Source: Paramarasmius palmivorus
Lineage: Eukaryota > Basidiomycota > Agaricomycetes > Agaricales > Marasmiaceae
Reading direction: 5' to 3'
NCBI GenBank assembly: GCA_037176845.1
Contig: JAYKXP010000033.1
Coordinates: forward strand, 310,001 to 374,000
Length of the DNA: 64,000 bases
Position 1 is the first letter of the stretch. Every line of letters starts with the position of its first letter. Shown piece after piece: positions 35,548 through 47,577 of this stretch. The notes beneath the pieces were generated by a model. The model saw nothing but the letters and a program-made list of their open reading frames with translations. It ran no database searches and was not told where the DNA came from. Made by a program: the position numbers and the translations under genes.

Positions 35548-37723
35548 ATGTTCCCCTCATTTCTTGCACACTTGGCTTGTGTGGCCCTACTAGCCCTAGC
35601 TCAATCTCTTGATGTTCCCTCGACATGGCGTGTAAGTGTTGCTACGCGGGTCTTGACAAAGTGATGCTCTCATCAGTCAAACAGAAACCTGGAATTGAAG
35701 TGTCGCTCGAAGAAGGAAAAAACCTTGCCAACGCCGCTCTCGAAAATGCAATAGATATGCTCAACGAGAACTTGACATGTCAGAACACCTTCGTTCCATC
35801 GCAGCATTTGCTCAACCGTCATTTCTTTCTTCAAGTTCGCCACGATATAGAAAGGACACTTGGTATTCAAGTAGCAATCTCCGATATGGACCTTCTCACC
35901 AGCCAGACGAACAAGATGGGGTTGGCATTGGATTTCATTAAGCGGTATCCTACTGCTGATATCCTTCTCCGAGCTTTCAAGTATGTTCAATTTCTGCGAT
36001 CGATACCAAAATAATCCAAGACCAGCTAAATGTTCATTTAATAGCATGAAAGAATCAGTGCGTGTGTACGGCCCACTCGTATTGTGAGTCGACTCATGAG
36101 CAACGATAGGCTTTTGATACGCTGTATGTGCTATTTTCACAGCAGCCAAACAGCCGGAATGTAATTTTTATCAAAGATTGTTTGGGTATGCGGCCATGCA
36201 AGCCTATACAGCGTACCAACGTCCCCAGTTTCTGAAAGCGGCGAGTGATTCATGGAATCACGCCAGAAACTATGCCTTGTTGACCGAAGACATCAAGTCT
36301 GGTGCCCGAGATCGATTGCTTAACTACAATTACCTTCAGTCATCTTGTCAAGGGGGTAAGCCGTCGCTGACCTCAACCTCTGAAGCTGTGTCGTTGATAA
36401 AATGTTTCACAGAAACCATGGCCGGAGGAGTAGGAGATGTGAGCATACTTCCTCCGCTAGTACAGTGATTTTTATCAATACACAGTTCAGTGATAATCGC
36501 ACATGCTTTTACGGTTCACAAACAGGGTGGGTTTACATCAGCTACTATTACTACGTGGAGTATTTATTGTCTCCATTGCAGGCTGTTCTTGACGTGCGTC
36601 ACATCAGAAATATTTCAGGGTGGTGCGGTGTGTGAAGCAGTTCGTAGATTATCAGCAATGCTCTTTGAAGCTTCTTCAAACGAAACGTACAAGGATGCGG
36701 CTATTCAATCCGAAAATTTTATCCGGAAACAGCTTTACAGGAACCAAGGATTAATTCTTTATCAGAAGAATAATCAGAATTGCAAAGTTGTCACAAATGA
36801 TTTCGCCATTCAATCGGCTGGCTTCTGGATCCAAGGACTCTCTATCTGGGCTTCAATTTCAGGAGATTCTTCATTGACATCTCTGTTGAGTACTCAAATC
36901 CTCCGGTAATGTACGATATTGATTTAAATTAGCCTTAAGGAAAGCGTTCTTGCAGTAACAACCCAGACTACTACCGAGATGAGCTGGCAACGTGAGGATG
37001 GCATTCAAGGTACGTTCACAGGTTCGTTGTGATCATGAAAGTGGTAATGTAACTCATCGATCCAGTGAATGACAATCCTCCCACATGGAATTCATACCTG
37101 ATCTGTGGTCTAAGAACGGCATATATACGCCTAAATTCATCTAACACTGACCTGAAGAGCTACATCCAAGGCTATATTGGGGTACAGGTAACACAGCTCA
37201 ACGTCTGCGACACTTTACTGTTAATTGTTCACATTTTCTTTAGTACAACGCATTGCTTGATCTTGCTACACGCGATCAAAGCAATATATACACGGGGAGT
37301 TGGGCTGGGCCACCCAGTTCAGCTCTAGAGAAGGAGAACCAAATTAGCGCTTCGGAGGTTCTGATCTCCGGCATCCCTCTTCTATTCGCGCAGAATCCCA
37401 CGAATCCGGAGCCTACACCGTCAGATCAACCACCAGTTGACCCAGGAGTGAGGACTACTGCCACATCTGCGGGACCTATAGCAGGCGGTGCCATCGGCGG
37501 TATAGTTTTAATTGCCGCTATAGTCGTCGTGCTCATATGGTACCGACGCCGATACCGACTGCTATTTCATGTTCCTTCTCTGACACCCTTCGTACAAGAT
37601 CCAGATGATAGAACACCTCAGCCCAATCTTCGTTCTCGTAATAAGAGAGGTGACATTGGGCAAGCATTGGAGCCGGCTATAAACGCGTCAAATCCCTCAG
37701 GGCCTCCCCCATCCTATATCTAG
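35548..37723 (+). CDS. GH76-like membrane-anchored glycosidase 1
   Basis: Secreted, then membrane-anchored six-hairpin glycosidase-like protein. Exon 1 (35548-35631) gives a signal peptide MFPSFLAHLACVALLALAQS; intron 35632-35684. Recognisable family blocks follow: YAAMQAYTAYQRPQFLKAA near 36185, TMAGGVGD near 36417, SAMLFEASSNETYKDAA near 36657, QSAGFWIQGLSIWASISGD near 36813, and YNALLDLATRDQSN...SWAGPP near 37246. A single helix (AGGAIGGIVLIAAIVVVLIW) and a basic stop-transfer RRRYR follow. The cytosolic tail ends GPPPSYI, a PPxY motif. Introns near 36359-36417 and 37190-37245 are supported. The segment 35850-36180 is poorly conserved and its splicing is unsure. Activity on alpha-1,6-mannan is known for GH76, but I cannot see the catalytic Asp pair with confidence, so activity is open. 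Confidence 0.7.
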
Positions 37724-40064
37724 GTCTCCGCTGTTATGGTGAACTACTTCACCATATCCGGATGACATTCTAATTCCTGTATTACACACATGCTACGTAT
37801 CAATCATGACGGTAGATGAATAGATGTTAGTGACGAATTTTTGAGTCACGAGGTATGATCGATGAGTTCTAATTTCGGGGAACTGATGATTGTCCTCTGC
37901 GTGAAATGCTTCCTGGATACCTTGAATTGATTGAATAATTACACATAGATTTGCTCGTTTTGTCCCATAGGTACATCGGTTTATATCACTACCATATCGA
38001 CGCATTCTTGCACTCCTCGCCCACTCCACAGGTCACAAGCAAGAATGTCCTCAAGAGCTCAATATCGGTGATAGAGACGCGACACTTTTCTCGATACAAC
38101 TACCATAAATTGAGTTACCCAGCGTTGTTCCCTGGCTATATCTCCCCTGAACATACGGCGTTTCTCTCCTCGTTATGGGTACTGCTTTCATTCTACCGAG
38201 ACTAAAAGGATGGGAGTAGGGGCCTGTGGAGGTGCTGATGCGGGTATGGGGCGAGCGTGGGTGTATTGGAGGTGATAAGATAGAGATAGGTCGAACACTA
38301 TTTCATTTCGGTAGTTAATGAACTGTTAGGCTTTTCCGACTGATTAATTGAAGGACTCTGACTCAAAATCATTGCTGATTGTACATCCAGATGATTCTCC
38401 GGCGCTTCGTTTTGCACAACTCACATCGAGACTATTACGCTCTCCTTTATATTCCATCATTTATGCTCGATGTTTAACTTCCGATTCGCTCTTTACATAG
38501 GAACGGGATTGTGATGGACGCCACTTACATTGTATGCTATGTATCTTTACTGAGAACATTGTCTCATGGATATAACGAATGTTCAGAAGCAGCGAATTGG
38601 CTATCCTATTCATATCATGAAATCTCACCACGATCTTTTGCATTGTTCACATCCTAGACATGGTCGAACTTTCCCTTCCCGAAAATTATAGACACATCCA
38701 TGATCAGACGTACTTACAGCTCATGCACCTCGGAACCTTCGGGATAGGATGCTTAGAGTGCAAGCTCATGATAGCGCAACTGATGAAGCCTCTGGCACTG
38801 TCGTTGCGCATTAGTGAGCGGCCAGGATGTTGAACGTTAACGTTGATGCCGCGTGGGCGCGAGAGCCTCCTTTATATTTCTCCGTTGTCAATACATTCTT
38901 CTGGTAACATATTGCTCGTGGAGGCGGACTATACTTATGGATATCTTCCGACGACTGTTTCCGCGTTCTCGTCCTAGGAAATCGTTTGTGGTTGAGAAAC
39001 ACGGGGACAGCTCAGCCCGCGCGACGGAACGGTTGCTAAACGGACAGGTAATTGCCGTCACACTCCCAACTCGCTCTCCGTATTATCCCATCTTGTACAT
39101 CTTTGATGGAGTGTCCTTCCTTCCGTCGAGTCAGGTACTAGTTGACAGCGAGCCGTCAGCGGGAAAGCCAGTAATATATCACGGTTCCGTCCTTATAATC
39201 TTCTTCGGACCCATCGGAATGCACCAGGAGTGCTAACGACGTCGTGATCGTGGAGACAATGGCCCATGGCGTTGATACCACATATGTCTTCTGATACTGA
39301 TCTTCTCGATGGGATCATCATCGCAGATGACATCAACAGCCTGTTTGATTCGGCGTCAGCTTCGATTTCATCATTCTACGCCCTCAGCGTCCGATCAACA
39401 TTGTCAGGGACGCCTTCTATTATAGAAAGGTCACAGCATGCGTGGGATCAGCTAGCTAGGTCATAGGAACTTTGCCAGCCGCATCGCAGACCAGGATCTA
39501 TATGAACTCTACTGATGGGGATTTTGTTGGTGACCTTGAGAGCGGGTTGAAGCAGTTCAAGTTCGTAGATCTGTACCCGATGGATCAGTAAACTGAAGAT
39601 TGGGAGATGTCTGCATTATATATCACTATACTATATATACTGCACTCATTATATTATATCCGGTCCTTTTATCTTCCGACTCAATGTTGGATTACGGCCA
39701 TTACATTATTGAGTATAACCAACTGAGTTCGATAACGACAAATTGACCTTGAAGCTCAGTTCGTAACATCATCGATACTGCTAACGACACAGGTCGACAT
39801 CAATGGCTAGTTGGTATCATATGAAATTGAGATCTGCAGCGTAGTGAGGATAGTGCAGTTCATGCTGCAGTACATCACGATGATCAAGAACGTTCAGCAG
39901 ACCTCGCATCATCAGAGCTCCCAATAAGGAACTCCTATCGTGAATCCACGACTACCATCTACAATTTACTATGCTCTGTAGCTATCTACTAGAGGTTAAA
40001 GGTAAAGTCTATATGTAAACCAAATATCCTCGCGAAACCATGGTACTGCTTGTCACCGGCTTCC
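37724..40064. other. Spacer with unresolved reading frames
   Basis: A frame starting at 38937 (MDIFRRLFPRSRPRK...) and another at 39266 (MALIPHMSSDTDLLDG...) could be exons of one small gene, but no family motif, signal peptide or clear splice pair joins them. The part 39600-39665 is an AT-rich TATATA tract. The rest shows nothing recognisable. Confidence 0.3.
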
Positions 40065-41405
40065 TTATAGTGTCTCAGTCGCACGAAGCGATGTTAGCTC
40101 AGTCTGCACATCATTCAGTGCAACGCCCAACGTTACACGAACAATGATGACTGATGTTGTGATACCCTTCGTAGCAGATTCAATCCAAGTATATTGATAC
40201 CAATCAGATTCAAGACTCACTGCGATGTAAGGCCAACCACGCATCAAGAGTAACATCGCGGCATACTCTGATGGGTATGCTGTGGTAGTTTGAAATCTAT
40301 CTTTGGAACCCGAGCTACTCTTATGGTACTCATCACCCTGAAGGGCCGCGACCGTAATGAGAAACGCTGCGTAGAGTATCCCGGATTCCAAACTGCAATA
40401 GGGTCAGTATTCAGAAGAAGGCCTGGAAAGTGAGATCACTCACGTTGTGGCGGTTACCATTCTAAACATACTATGGGCTTTGAATCCCGAATGATATGCT
40501 ACTTGTCGTCCAATAGATATGATTTGAAATGCTAAGGTATGGTCTATTCAGGATTTCAGCGACATGGACCCTTGTGATACGACGAACCTATGAGTGTCGA
40601 AAGTAGTAGATTGGTGATGGCTATAGTCCCTGTGACGATAGTCCCGACGTAGCTAGGTAGGAAGAACCCGGAGTATAGCACGATTGCAACAACTGAAAGA
40701 GAACTCAGAGTGAAAATCACGGAGAAAACGACTATCAGGACTCACTATGAATGGCAATATCCAGTAGAAGGGGCATAATCACGATCTTCCATTGTCTCCC
40801 CCATATTGTATAACAACGCCACAGCTATACATTTATGTTTGAATGACGAATGGGTGTTAGGCTTCGCTTTGTTCATTTACCAGAATAGCATCGGCTACTG
40901 CGCTAGCAAGTGAAATCGCAGTAAGGACCATGAATGGAGAATGCAGAAGGAAACGGAGCACGAACCTGCATATGATCGGAAGTTCTTCTGGAGTAACCAG
41001 AGCCGCCGTCATCTCCGGAAAGCAGCTGTTGGGAAACTAGTTAAAACCAGAATCTTGCGCATGATAAACCTGTTTTGCCTTTGACACATCGTATAAACAT
41101 CGTATCCAGTCGTGAGTGTCAAGTTGACTGTTGCGAGAAGGTAGAGTAGGATATTGGCGAAGAGATTGTATTTATTCGATGTCCGTCTGCGTTTCAAGAG
41201 AATATAGGTGCACAGTCCAAATAATATCGTATATATACCTTTATGAAGTGAGTTAGGGCCTGAATCAAATGTTAAAAAGACACTCACTTACCATAAAGAA
41301 AAAAACTCCACTGGTCCGAAAAGCGATCAACGGCTTGAGAAGATAGAGCGATAATTGGCTTACTGCTGCGAATGCCATAGATAACAGCTCAGCGCTGATA
41401 GTCAT
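40065..41405 (-). CDS. Fungal 7-TM membrane protein C (several exons)
   Basis: The start at 41405 gives MTISAELLSMAFAAVSQLSL. The first donor is at GTAAGTGAG near 41289; the next exon reads YTILFGLCTYILLKRRR. Later exons read HSPFMVLTAISLASAVADAI, LWRCYTIWGRQWKIVIMPLL (the family's helix-3 motif), VAIVLYSGFFLPSYVGTIV, FQIISIGRQVAYHSGF, then LESGILYAAFLITVAAL and a last exon ending at 40065 (GITTSVIIVRVTLGVALND). The topology matches the orphan 7-TM family seen at 16272, 25514 and 28255. Exon boundaries between 40400 and 41040 are my reading and not all are certain, and a segment around 41010-41060 may read through an intron. Function unknown. Confidence 0.6.
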
Positions 41406-41499
41406 TTTAAAGCTCTTGGGTATCGGGGCAGAAAGGATCCAAAGGGATCCAAGCAACCTCTGACCGCACCTAAATACTGTAAAGCCTAAAACTGCCGAA

Positions 41500-42150
41500 T
41501 AGTTTCACCCATATCGTCCATTCCACTGCCGGACAAGGTTTGATGGAAGCAACTGGCATCTCGCCTTGCAATCTGGCAAACCAAAGATAGACATCTTGGC
41601 ATCAACCGATGGCGGCAACCATCCACTACTTTGGACGCCAATCATGAGAACACGGGCCGAGAACAAGTATAGCTCTATAGGTTCAACGGATTTCGTCAGA
41701 GACTCAATGAACTGACATCAGTGACGCTCTAAGCATATATGATATTAATTGACCACATTTCTTAGTACAGTGAGCCTTGAGGAAAGTGTTCCAAAAAACC
41801 ATATTAGCTGGCAAGGTCCGAATAACATTCTCACACGTTCGTCGTGATTATCAAAGTGGCAATGCAGCCCACTCCTGTACTGAGTGATAATCGTCCCACA
41901 TTGAATTCATACCTGGTCCGTTTGTGGTCTGTGTTCTAAGAACAGCACATATAGGGATTCGTCCAACAGTTACCTGAAGAACTTGGTGATACAGATCAAC
42001 GTCTGCGACGCTTTAAGCACATACGATGTTATTCGTCCAGGTTTCTCAGTACAACTTGAACGCATTGGTTGATCTTTCAAAGGTGAACCAAATTAGTGCT
42101 TCGGAGGTTCTGATCTCCAGCATCCCTTCTACTCTCCACAGATCACCTAG
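41500..42150 (+). pseudogene. Internally deleted GH76 copy
   Basis: 41500-41745 resembles the 5' flank of the gene at 35548. From 41765 it jumps to that gene's 3' part: a VFQK / VRITFSHVRRD stretch, an acceptor TTTCTCAG near 42048, then YN.NALVDLSK and NQISASEVLISSIP. Signal peptide, most of the catalytic domain and the TM anchor are missing. Confidence 0.7.
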
Positions 42151-42359
42151 CACTCGGCCTGATCGGGCTGCCGCAGTAATCTTCGGCAACTCCGTAGTCC
42201 CCCGTTATCACCGGCAATCTCCGAGTGCGACTCATGTCCTTGGTCCCGAAAATCTATGATATTTTTCAACTTGCCAGACCTTTCGTACTTACCTAAGTAT
42301 TCTTTCCGATGTCCAATCTTTGTCTGCTTCACCAGCGTTGGTCCAATGACATTGCTCAG

Positions 42360-43510
42360 AAACTGCCGACGATCAGATAAAATCGCCGCGAACACGAGTT
42401 GATGCTTCTAACTTTACCATCGCCATCCAAATGCCGACGGTGATTCGAATCGAACGTTTTTCCCTTTTTTTTGCTACGACGTTGATCAGTCTCTTCCCCC
42501 TCAAAATCCTTGTTTCCCTCGAGCTCACCTATTCAGACTCCCCCATTTCAATCGCCTTACGCCAACCACCCAGTCGTTCAGAAGATCAAGTTCCCTCCAA
42601 GACACGCTCAATGGCTCTCTTCCTTCGATACTCATCGGTCTCTCCGCTTCCGATACATTCGCCACTCTGGAGTCAGATCCACGTTGGATCCACGTATTTT
42701 TACGATTCAATAATCATCGTCAATGCCGCTTCCGATACCAACCTCGAAGGAATAAGCGTTATGATGTAACTATGGGTGTAGGTGAAGAATGAAGAGGGGT
42801 AAATATAGGGGAAAGGTACGTCTACCTTCACTACTACATTCCAGCTGTGAATCTGACCGCTACGGAGAATACACATCTTGGCTTTGGTCCAATCTTTACT
42901 CTCCTCAAACATGCCTTCCTCAACCAAATTGAAACCCCTTATTACGCTAGGAGACCTATATGTTTACACCCATCCGATATAAGACGGAGAGGGTATATCC
43001 ACGTCATTTTTCCGTGTGCCCCTCGGTGGATCTAGGAAGACCCCGGAGTGATAGTAGCAGAAGTGCTGGCGTACGGGCGTGTGGGCAGAGCTCAGGAGGG
43101 TGGTTATAGTTGTAGGGTATCACCGTCATGGACAGGTACGGTGGCTGTTCGTTTTCCTCCATTGATCATAATCTGATGTCACTCCCATTTCTTACCGCAC
43201 GCACCCCCATCCCTTCATTTCCAGGAGCGTTGATGCTGAATAAACATCTAGGCGAGGTACACTATTTTCATGGTAAAAGACTGGAGAACTGATTGATTAA
43301 TCTTCTCAGCTGAAGACATAAGTACAGTATTGAAGATCCGCTCACCCTGAACGCCCTGCGCTCTATCCACGTCGACTAAGCGAGTCCTAACTCTCGCCCA
43401 ATTCTGATTCATACAAACTATCATGAACACCATCTGGCGGAAGACCCCTTTCCGACTAATCGCTCGCGAGAGCGTACGCCGTTTTCCAACTGACACACTC
43501 AATGCCAAGC
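42360..43510 (+). repeat. Spacer module copy without tRNAs
   Basis: Carries the module blocks in order: R1 core (TTTACCATCGCCATCCAAAT near 42412), AAGACACGCTCAATGGCTCT (42598), GTACGTCTACCTTCACTAC (42816), CCCCTCGGTGGATCTAGGAA (43019), the CATTGATCATAATCTGATG block (43160) and TATTGAAGATCCGCTCACCC (43329). No tRNA-Glu is next to it. Confidence 0.7.
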
Positions 43511-44470
43511 TTTGAATTAGCACGCCGCCTATACACTCCTGGCTCACACGTCGTCACCACGCATCCAGAGTGTTCCCTTGCTGTTACCGATTATTCAACG
43601 CCGAAGAAATTCTGTGCGCATGTTTCGTAACCAAGACCGGCGTAGAGCATCATCTGCTGATTGTGAGTGTTATAGGACTATGGCTACGGTTGGGAGAGAA
43701 AGCGTGTCTGAAGGAGGCTACCTCGAGCCAGAGGTACGAGGTGTTGCTTCGTTTCTTGATCGCTGAATAACTCATTTCCGATGGATCTCCGAATGAAAGT
43801 TTACGTGCTCGGAGCCTGAGCGGCTTGAGAACGCTGATACTTGTGTACCTGGTTCCGGCTAAGTTCGGGCGGCTGAAGCCCGGAGACGACTGAAAGCCTG
43901 GATGGATACAAGATTATCGTTAGTTCAGAGTTAATTCAATTGTACTGTTATCATAGACTTATCATAATTATTGAACATATATTTTTCGTAACTTCTAGTG
44001 TTCAAAATCAATTGTGCACGCCCCTAGAAAGGAACCAGTTCGCCGGAGAACGTTGAGCAATATGTCTCCGCTTACTTTGGACTCTGATCAGGCTTTGCTA
44101 TCCTGGACCAATGGTGAAAACTCTTTCAATTCTTAGCCGCCATCACCTCCCAGGCCATCAGAAGAGCTGTTTCCTCCATATCCCTGACAGATCACGCGAT
44201 TCTGGTGGTCTGATATATCACCACGGCAGAATATACAGGAGCAATCAGTATCTGATCCAAGTTCCAGATATAACGCCAGGCTGCCACCGCACCAGTGTGT
44301 TGAAACGCCCCTGTTACCACTGCGACCATCTAAGCAGAAAATGGAAGAGGCTGATGAATATATGTTCCTTGATTTGTCACGATGGTCATAGCCCGATACG
44401 ATGCACATGATGGAAGAAGTTACATGATAAGAGCTTGTAATCCTTTCGCAGCTCCTGCTATTTCTCCACG
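43511..44470. other. Intergenic, no gene recognised
   Basis: Short overlapping frames only; no family motif. It precedes the GH76-like gene 2. Confidence 0.45.
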
Positions 44471-46704
44471 ATGACACCGAACCCAGCCTTCGCAACCATT
44501 CTGATCATGGTGTCTCTACTATCACTGGGAGAATCGCAGAAATTTGCGTCTCCTCCATCCTGGCGGGTGCGTCTTGGAAATAACGTTCAATTCAAAACTG
44601 CATCGAAATACCTCAGAATACCTCCATTTCTACATCTTTGAGCGAAAGAATAGCTCGTGCAGACGCTGCCATAAGGACAGGGTTTAAAATAAGTAAGTCG
44701 AATCCTATATTTGTCACTACATTCTCAGCTGTTTTTTCTCCCGCTAGACTCCCAAGATGGCTCCATCGCAGATTTATATGCTCAGATGGCTGAATTTGAT
44801 CTCGCAACAGGTCAGGAGATCTATAAGGAGAGGCTGAGATCATCTATCTCAACAAGTGCCATTGAAAACCTAAATACCACTGAGTAGACCGCATTTCGTT
44901 TCGTTCTGATACACCATGGTATTGACAGAATTCTTCCAGTGTCAGTTGACTTTGACTCGTGCTTTCTGTGGCTGATATAACCTATGATATGCAGCTTGGC
45001 TACACACTGTGAGTAGTGATTTTAACTTCTCTGTGACAAGCGGCGTTTATCAACAATCCATGAGTTCGTACGGATATGCAGCTGCTCGTGCATTTTCGAC
45101 CTACAGAGATAGGGCATTCCTCTACGCTGCTCAAAGGACCTGGTCAATTGCGCAACTTTATACAGTGTCAGAGCTGGGTGTTAGTGTGGTTCGGGTATCC
45201 ACGAAGGGTACTGAATTCAACAAAGGCTGTTTTGAATGTCAGTATACGCTCTTAATTTTTTTCGGTATTATTAAACTCTTCCTTCTCTAGCATCCTGGGC
45301 TGGTGCAACTTTCATGGTAAGCTTCGACGCAGATTAAAGCACGATGTACATTGTGTGAATAGGGTGACCAGACAACCAATGTTCAAGATACTTATATCTC
45401 TGGACAAACCACAGGGTGAGATAGGAATGTGTACTCGTGACATGAGGCACTGATCATCTGGAATATTACTAGTTCTTTTATTCTGTAAGCTCCAAAAGAC
45501 TTTCTGGAACAGAATACTCATTTCCGTCAGGTTATCCGCTCTGTTGGCCGAAACAACCAGCAGCAAGATATACTCGGATGCTGCACTGTTGTCTATTCAG
45601 TTCGTGCACAATAAGCTGTATAGAGACAATGTTATGAGTTCAGACGCCCCGTCTGCCACTTCCAAGTTGTGTAACCTCAGAGTGTTTGAGGGTCCCGCTG
45701 GGACGGGTCTTTTGATAGAAAGCCTAGCTATCCTCGGAACAACTCGCCCAAACACAAGTTTGACAGACATGTAGGTTGTAATGGTTGAATAACTCAACTT
45801 AATCCTCACTGTCACCTCTTCACAGGCTCGAGAACACTGTATTGGCCGCCTTGCAAAAGCCAGAATGGCAGGGCGCAGACGGAATTAGTTCTTGGGGCGG
45901 TAAGTAGAGCAGTTTACTCGAAGAGTACATTCCTAACAGGCTTAAAAAACTCCTTAGGGAAAAAGGATGGAAATCAGTACATTGTACGGGGACTTGCAGC
46001 AGCATATAGTCGGAACGCTTCCACTGAGGCGTTCCGGAACTATATCAAGGATTATCTGAGCGTGCAGGTGAGATTCTAGTCTAATAGGATCATTCCAACC
46101 TCTCAAATTCATAAGTATAATGCTTTGATGAATCAAGCTACGTACAATGGGACAGATGTGTACGGTGAATCATGGATTGGTCCACCCTTAGCTGGGTTGT
46201 CTGGATCAGGTCAAACAGGTGCCGTAACCGCATTGATTGGCGGGCTACGCATATTCAACAACGAGTCTGTTACTCGGGATTCGCCACAGGGAACGCCGCA
46301 ATCAGCTCCAGCATTAGGTTCCAATATACCAGTTCGGTCAATCATAGGTGGTGTCATAGGTGGTGTCGTGCTCCTCATCATCGTTTGCACTGCTTTTTTC
46401 AAAATCTTTCGGCAGAGGTCGCGAAAAGCAGAATGCTAACATCACAATCCCCGAGCCCTACACAATCGAGTCCCTCTCTGTCAGAGACACAATACCACGG
46501 AAATTTCGTAGGATCATTTCGGAGGAAACTGTGGCTTCAGCAGATCCAGAGATGCATGAAGATAGGATAATTCCGGGACTTGGGAACAAGATATCGAATG
46601 CTGAGCTCTACCGTCTGCCGAGCGAGTGGTTGCAATCTAGCAGGTGGAACGAAACTGACCCACCTCCAGCATACCCACAAAGTGCGGCTGGCTCTCATGT
46701 TTGA
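44471..46704 (+). CDS. GH76-like membrane-anchored glycosidase 2, damaged
   Basis: Exon 44471-44566 gives a signal peptide (MTPNPAFATILIMVSLLSLG); intron 44567-44616; exon 44617-44692; intron 44693-44747; then DSQ/NSQDGSIADLYAQMAEF. Family blocks follow: YGYAAARAFSTYRDRAFLY (45068), SKIYSDAALLSIQFVHNKLY (45556), GTGLLIESLAILGTT (45700), YIVRGLAAAYSRNASTEAF (45980), YNALMNQATYNGTDVYGESW (46118), TM helix IIGGVIGGVVLLIIVCTAFF. Two problems: after LNTTE a stop at 44884 has no clear donor, and near 46420 the TM frame ends (RSRKAEC) while the conserved tail (NANITIPEPYTIESLSVRD...DPPPAYP) is in the next frame. Dropping one A in the run near 46425 would join them. Tail again ends in PPxY. Confidence 0.6.
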
Positions 46705-47577
46705 CAATAGTGTAGGGCCATCGAAGCGCCAAACATGTATTATGCGGGTTACGGTATAACTATCATCGAGATTATCAGGATCTTCCAGCATATCTGTATG
46801 GCAATCCATAAAAAAACTCTTCTGGTATACGCCCAGCCGCCAATGCATTCAGTAACCCATGGAGCCCAACACACTGGCTGTGCCAGCACCAAACAAGTAG
46901 TGATAGTTCAATTTGTGCTCTGTACCTGCGGGATCAGATCTAGGTGCGGTGAATTGAGGTCTTTGCGAACAATGTCGAAGCAGGTACTACTGATTATGAA
47001 TTTTATGCCGGAGCGCTTCGCTGACATCATTTCCGATATGATCTCGTCAAACCTGGGAGCGAAACTCCCTGAAGAGACGAGGATAGAATGTAGATGTGCA
47101 TTTCATCAAAGAGGAGATTTGGTGGATTGCGAGAATTGGGGTTTTTTCGGTGTCTTATTTATATTCCGATGTAGCTCGAAAGGGCTTCTCGAATGCGTTG
47201 GTGCACAGCGACCTCATGTCTGCGTTGTATTCATCCATAGATTGAGGGATTGAGGGATGGAATGGAGGGACCATGTTGGTTAATTGAGGTAATCATTTTA
47301 TCATGTTGCAACGTATTTCCTGAACTGCAGGTTTTAGGATTGTGTTATGTGTTCATTGTGGTACATTGGAAGGGTTCGGCATACGTTCCCATGTTTAGTC
47401 CAATGTGGCGTAGTGAATGATATTACTCTCTTTCATGATGGTCTATCTCAGGCAATTTCCAGATGCTTTGGGTTTGTAGCCTTGTATCCGGTTGCTAATT
47501 TTTGAGCTGCGATTTATGATCAATGAGGTCTGAGCTAATGATTGTTCTCTGCGCCAAGACATATCGGTCATCCACGA
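46705..47577. other. Intergenic with tRNA-Glu fragment
   Basis: No gene recognised. 47399-47440 holds a 5' half tRNA-Glu(TTC) relic (TCCAATGTGGCGTAGTGAAT ... CTCTTTCA) with no 3' half. Confidence 0.5.

Noticed and set aside
38853..39466. Two plus-strand frames as a definite gene
   Set aside because: No shared motif, no convincing intron between them and no paralogue; left as unresolved.
39600..39665. AT-rich TATATA tract as an origin or centromere signal
   Set aside because: About 65 bp only, with no flanking support; common low-complexity DNA.
44133..44495. 120-aa minus-strand frame rich in Ser/Arg
   Set aside because: No motif, and it overlaps the start of the GH76-like gene 2 on the other strand.
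46735..47253. 172-aa plus-strand frame
   Set aside because: No signal peptide, domain or paralogue, and it overlaps an antisense frame of similar quality.
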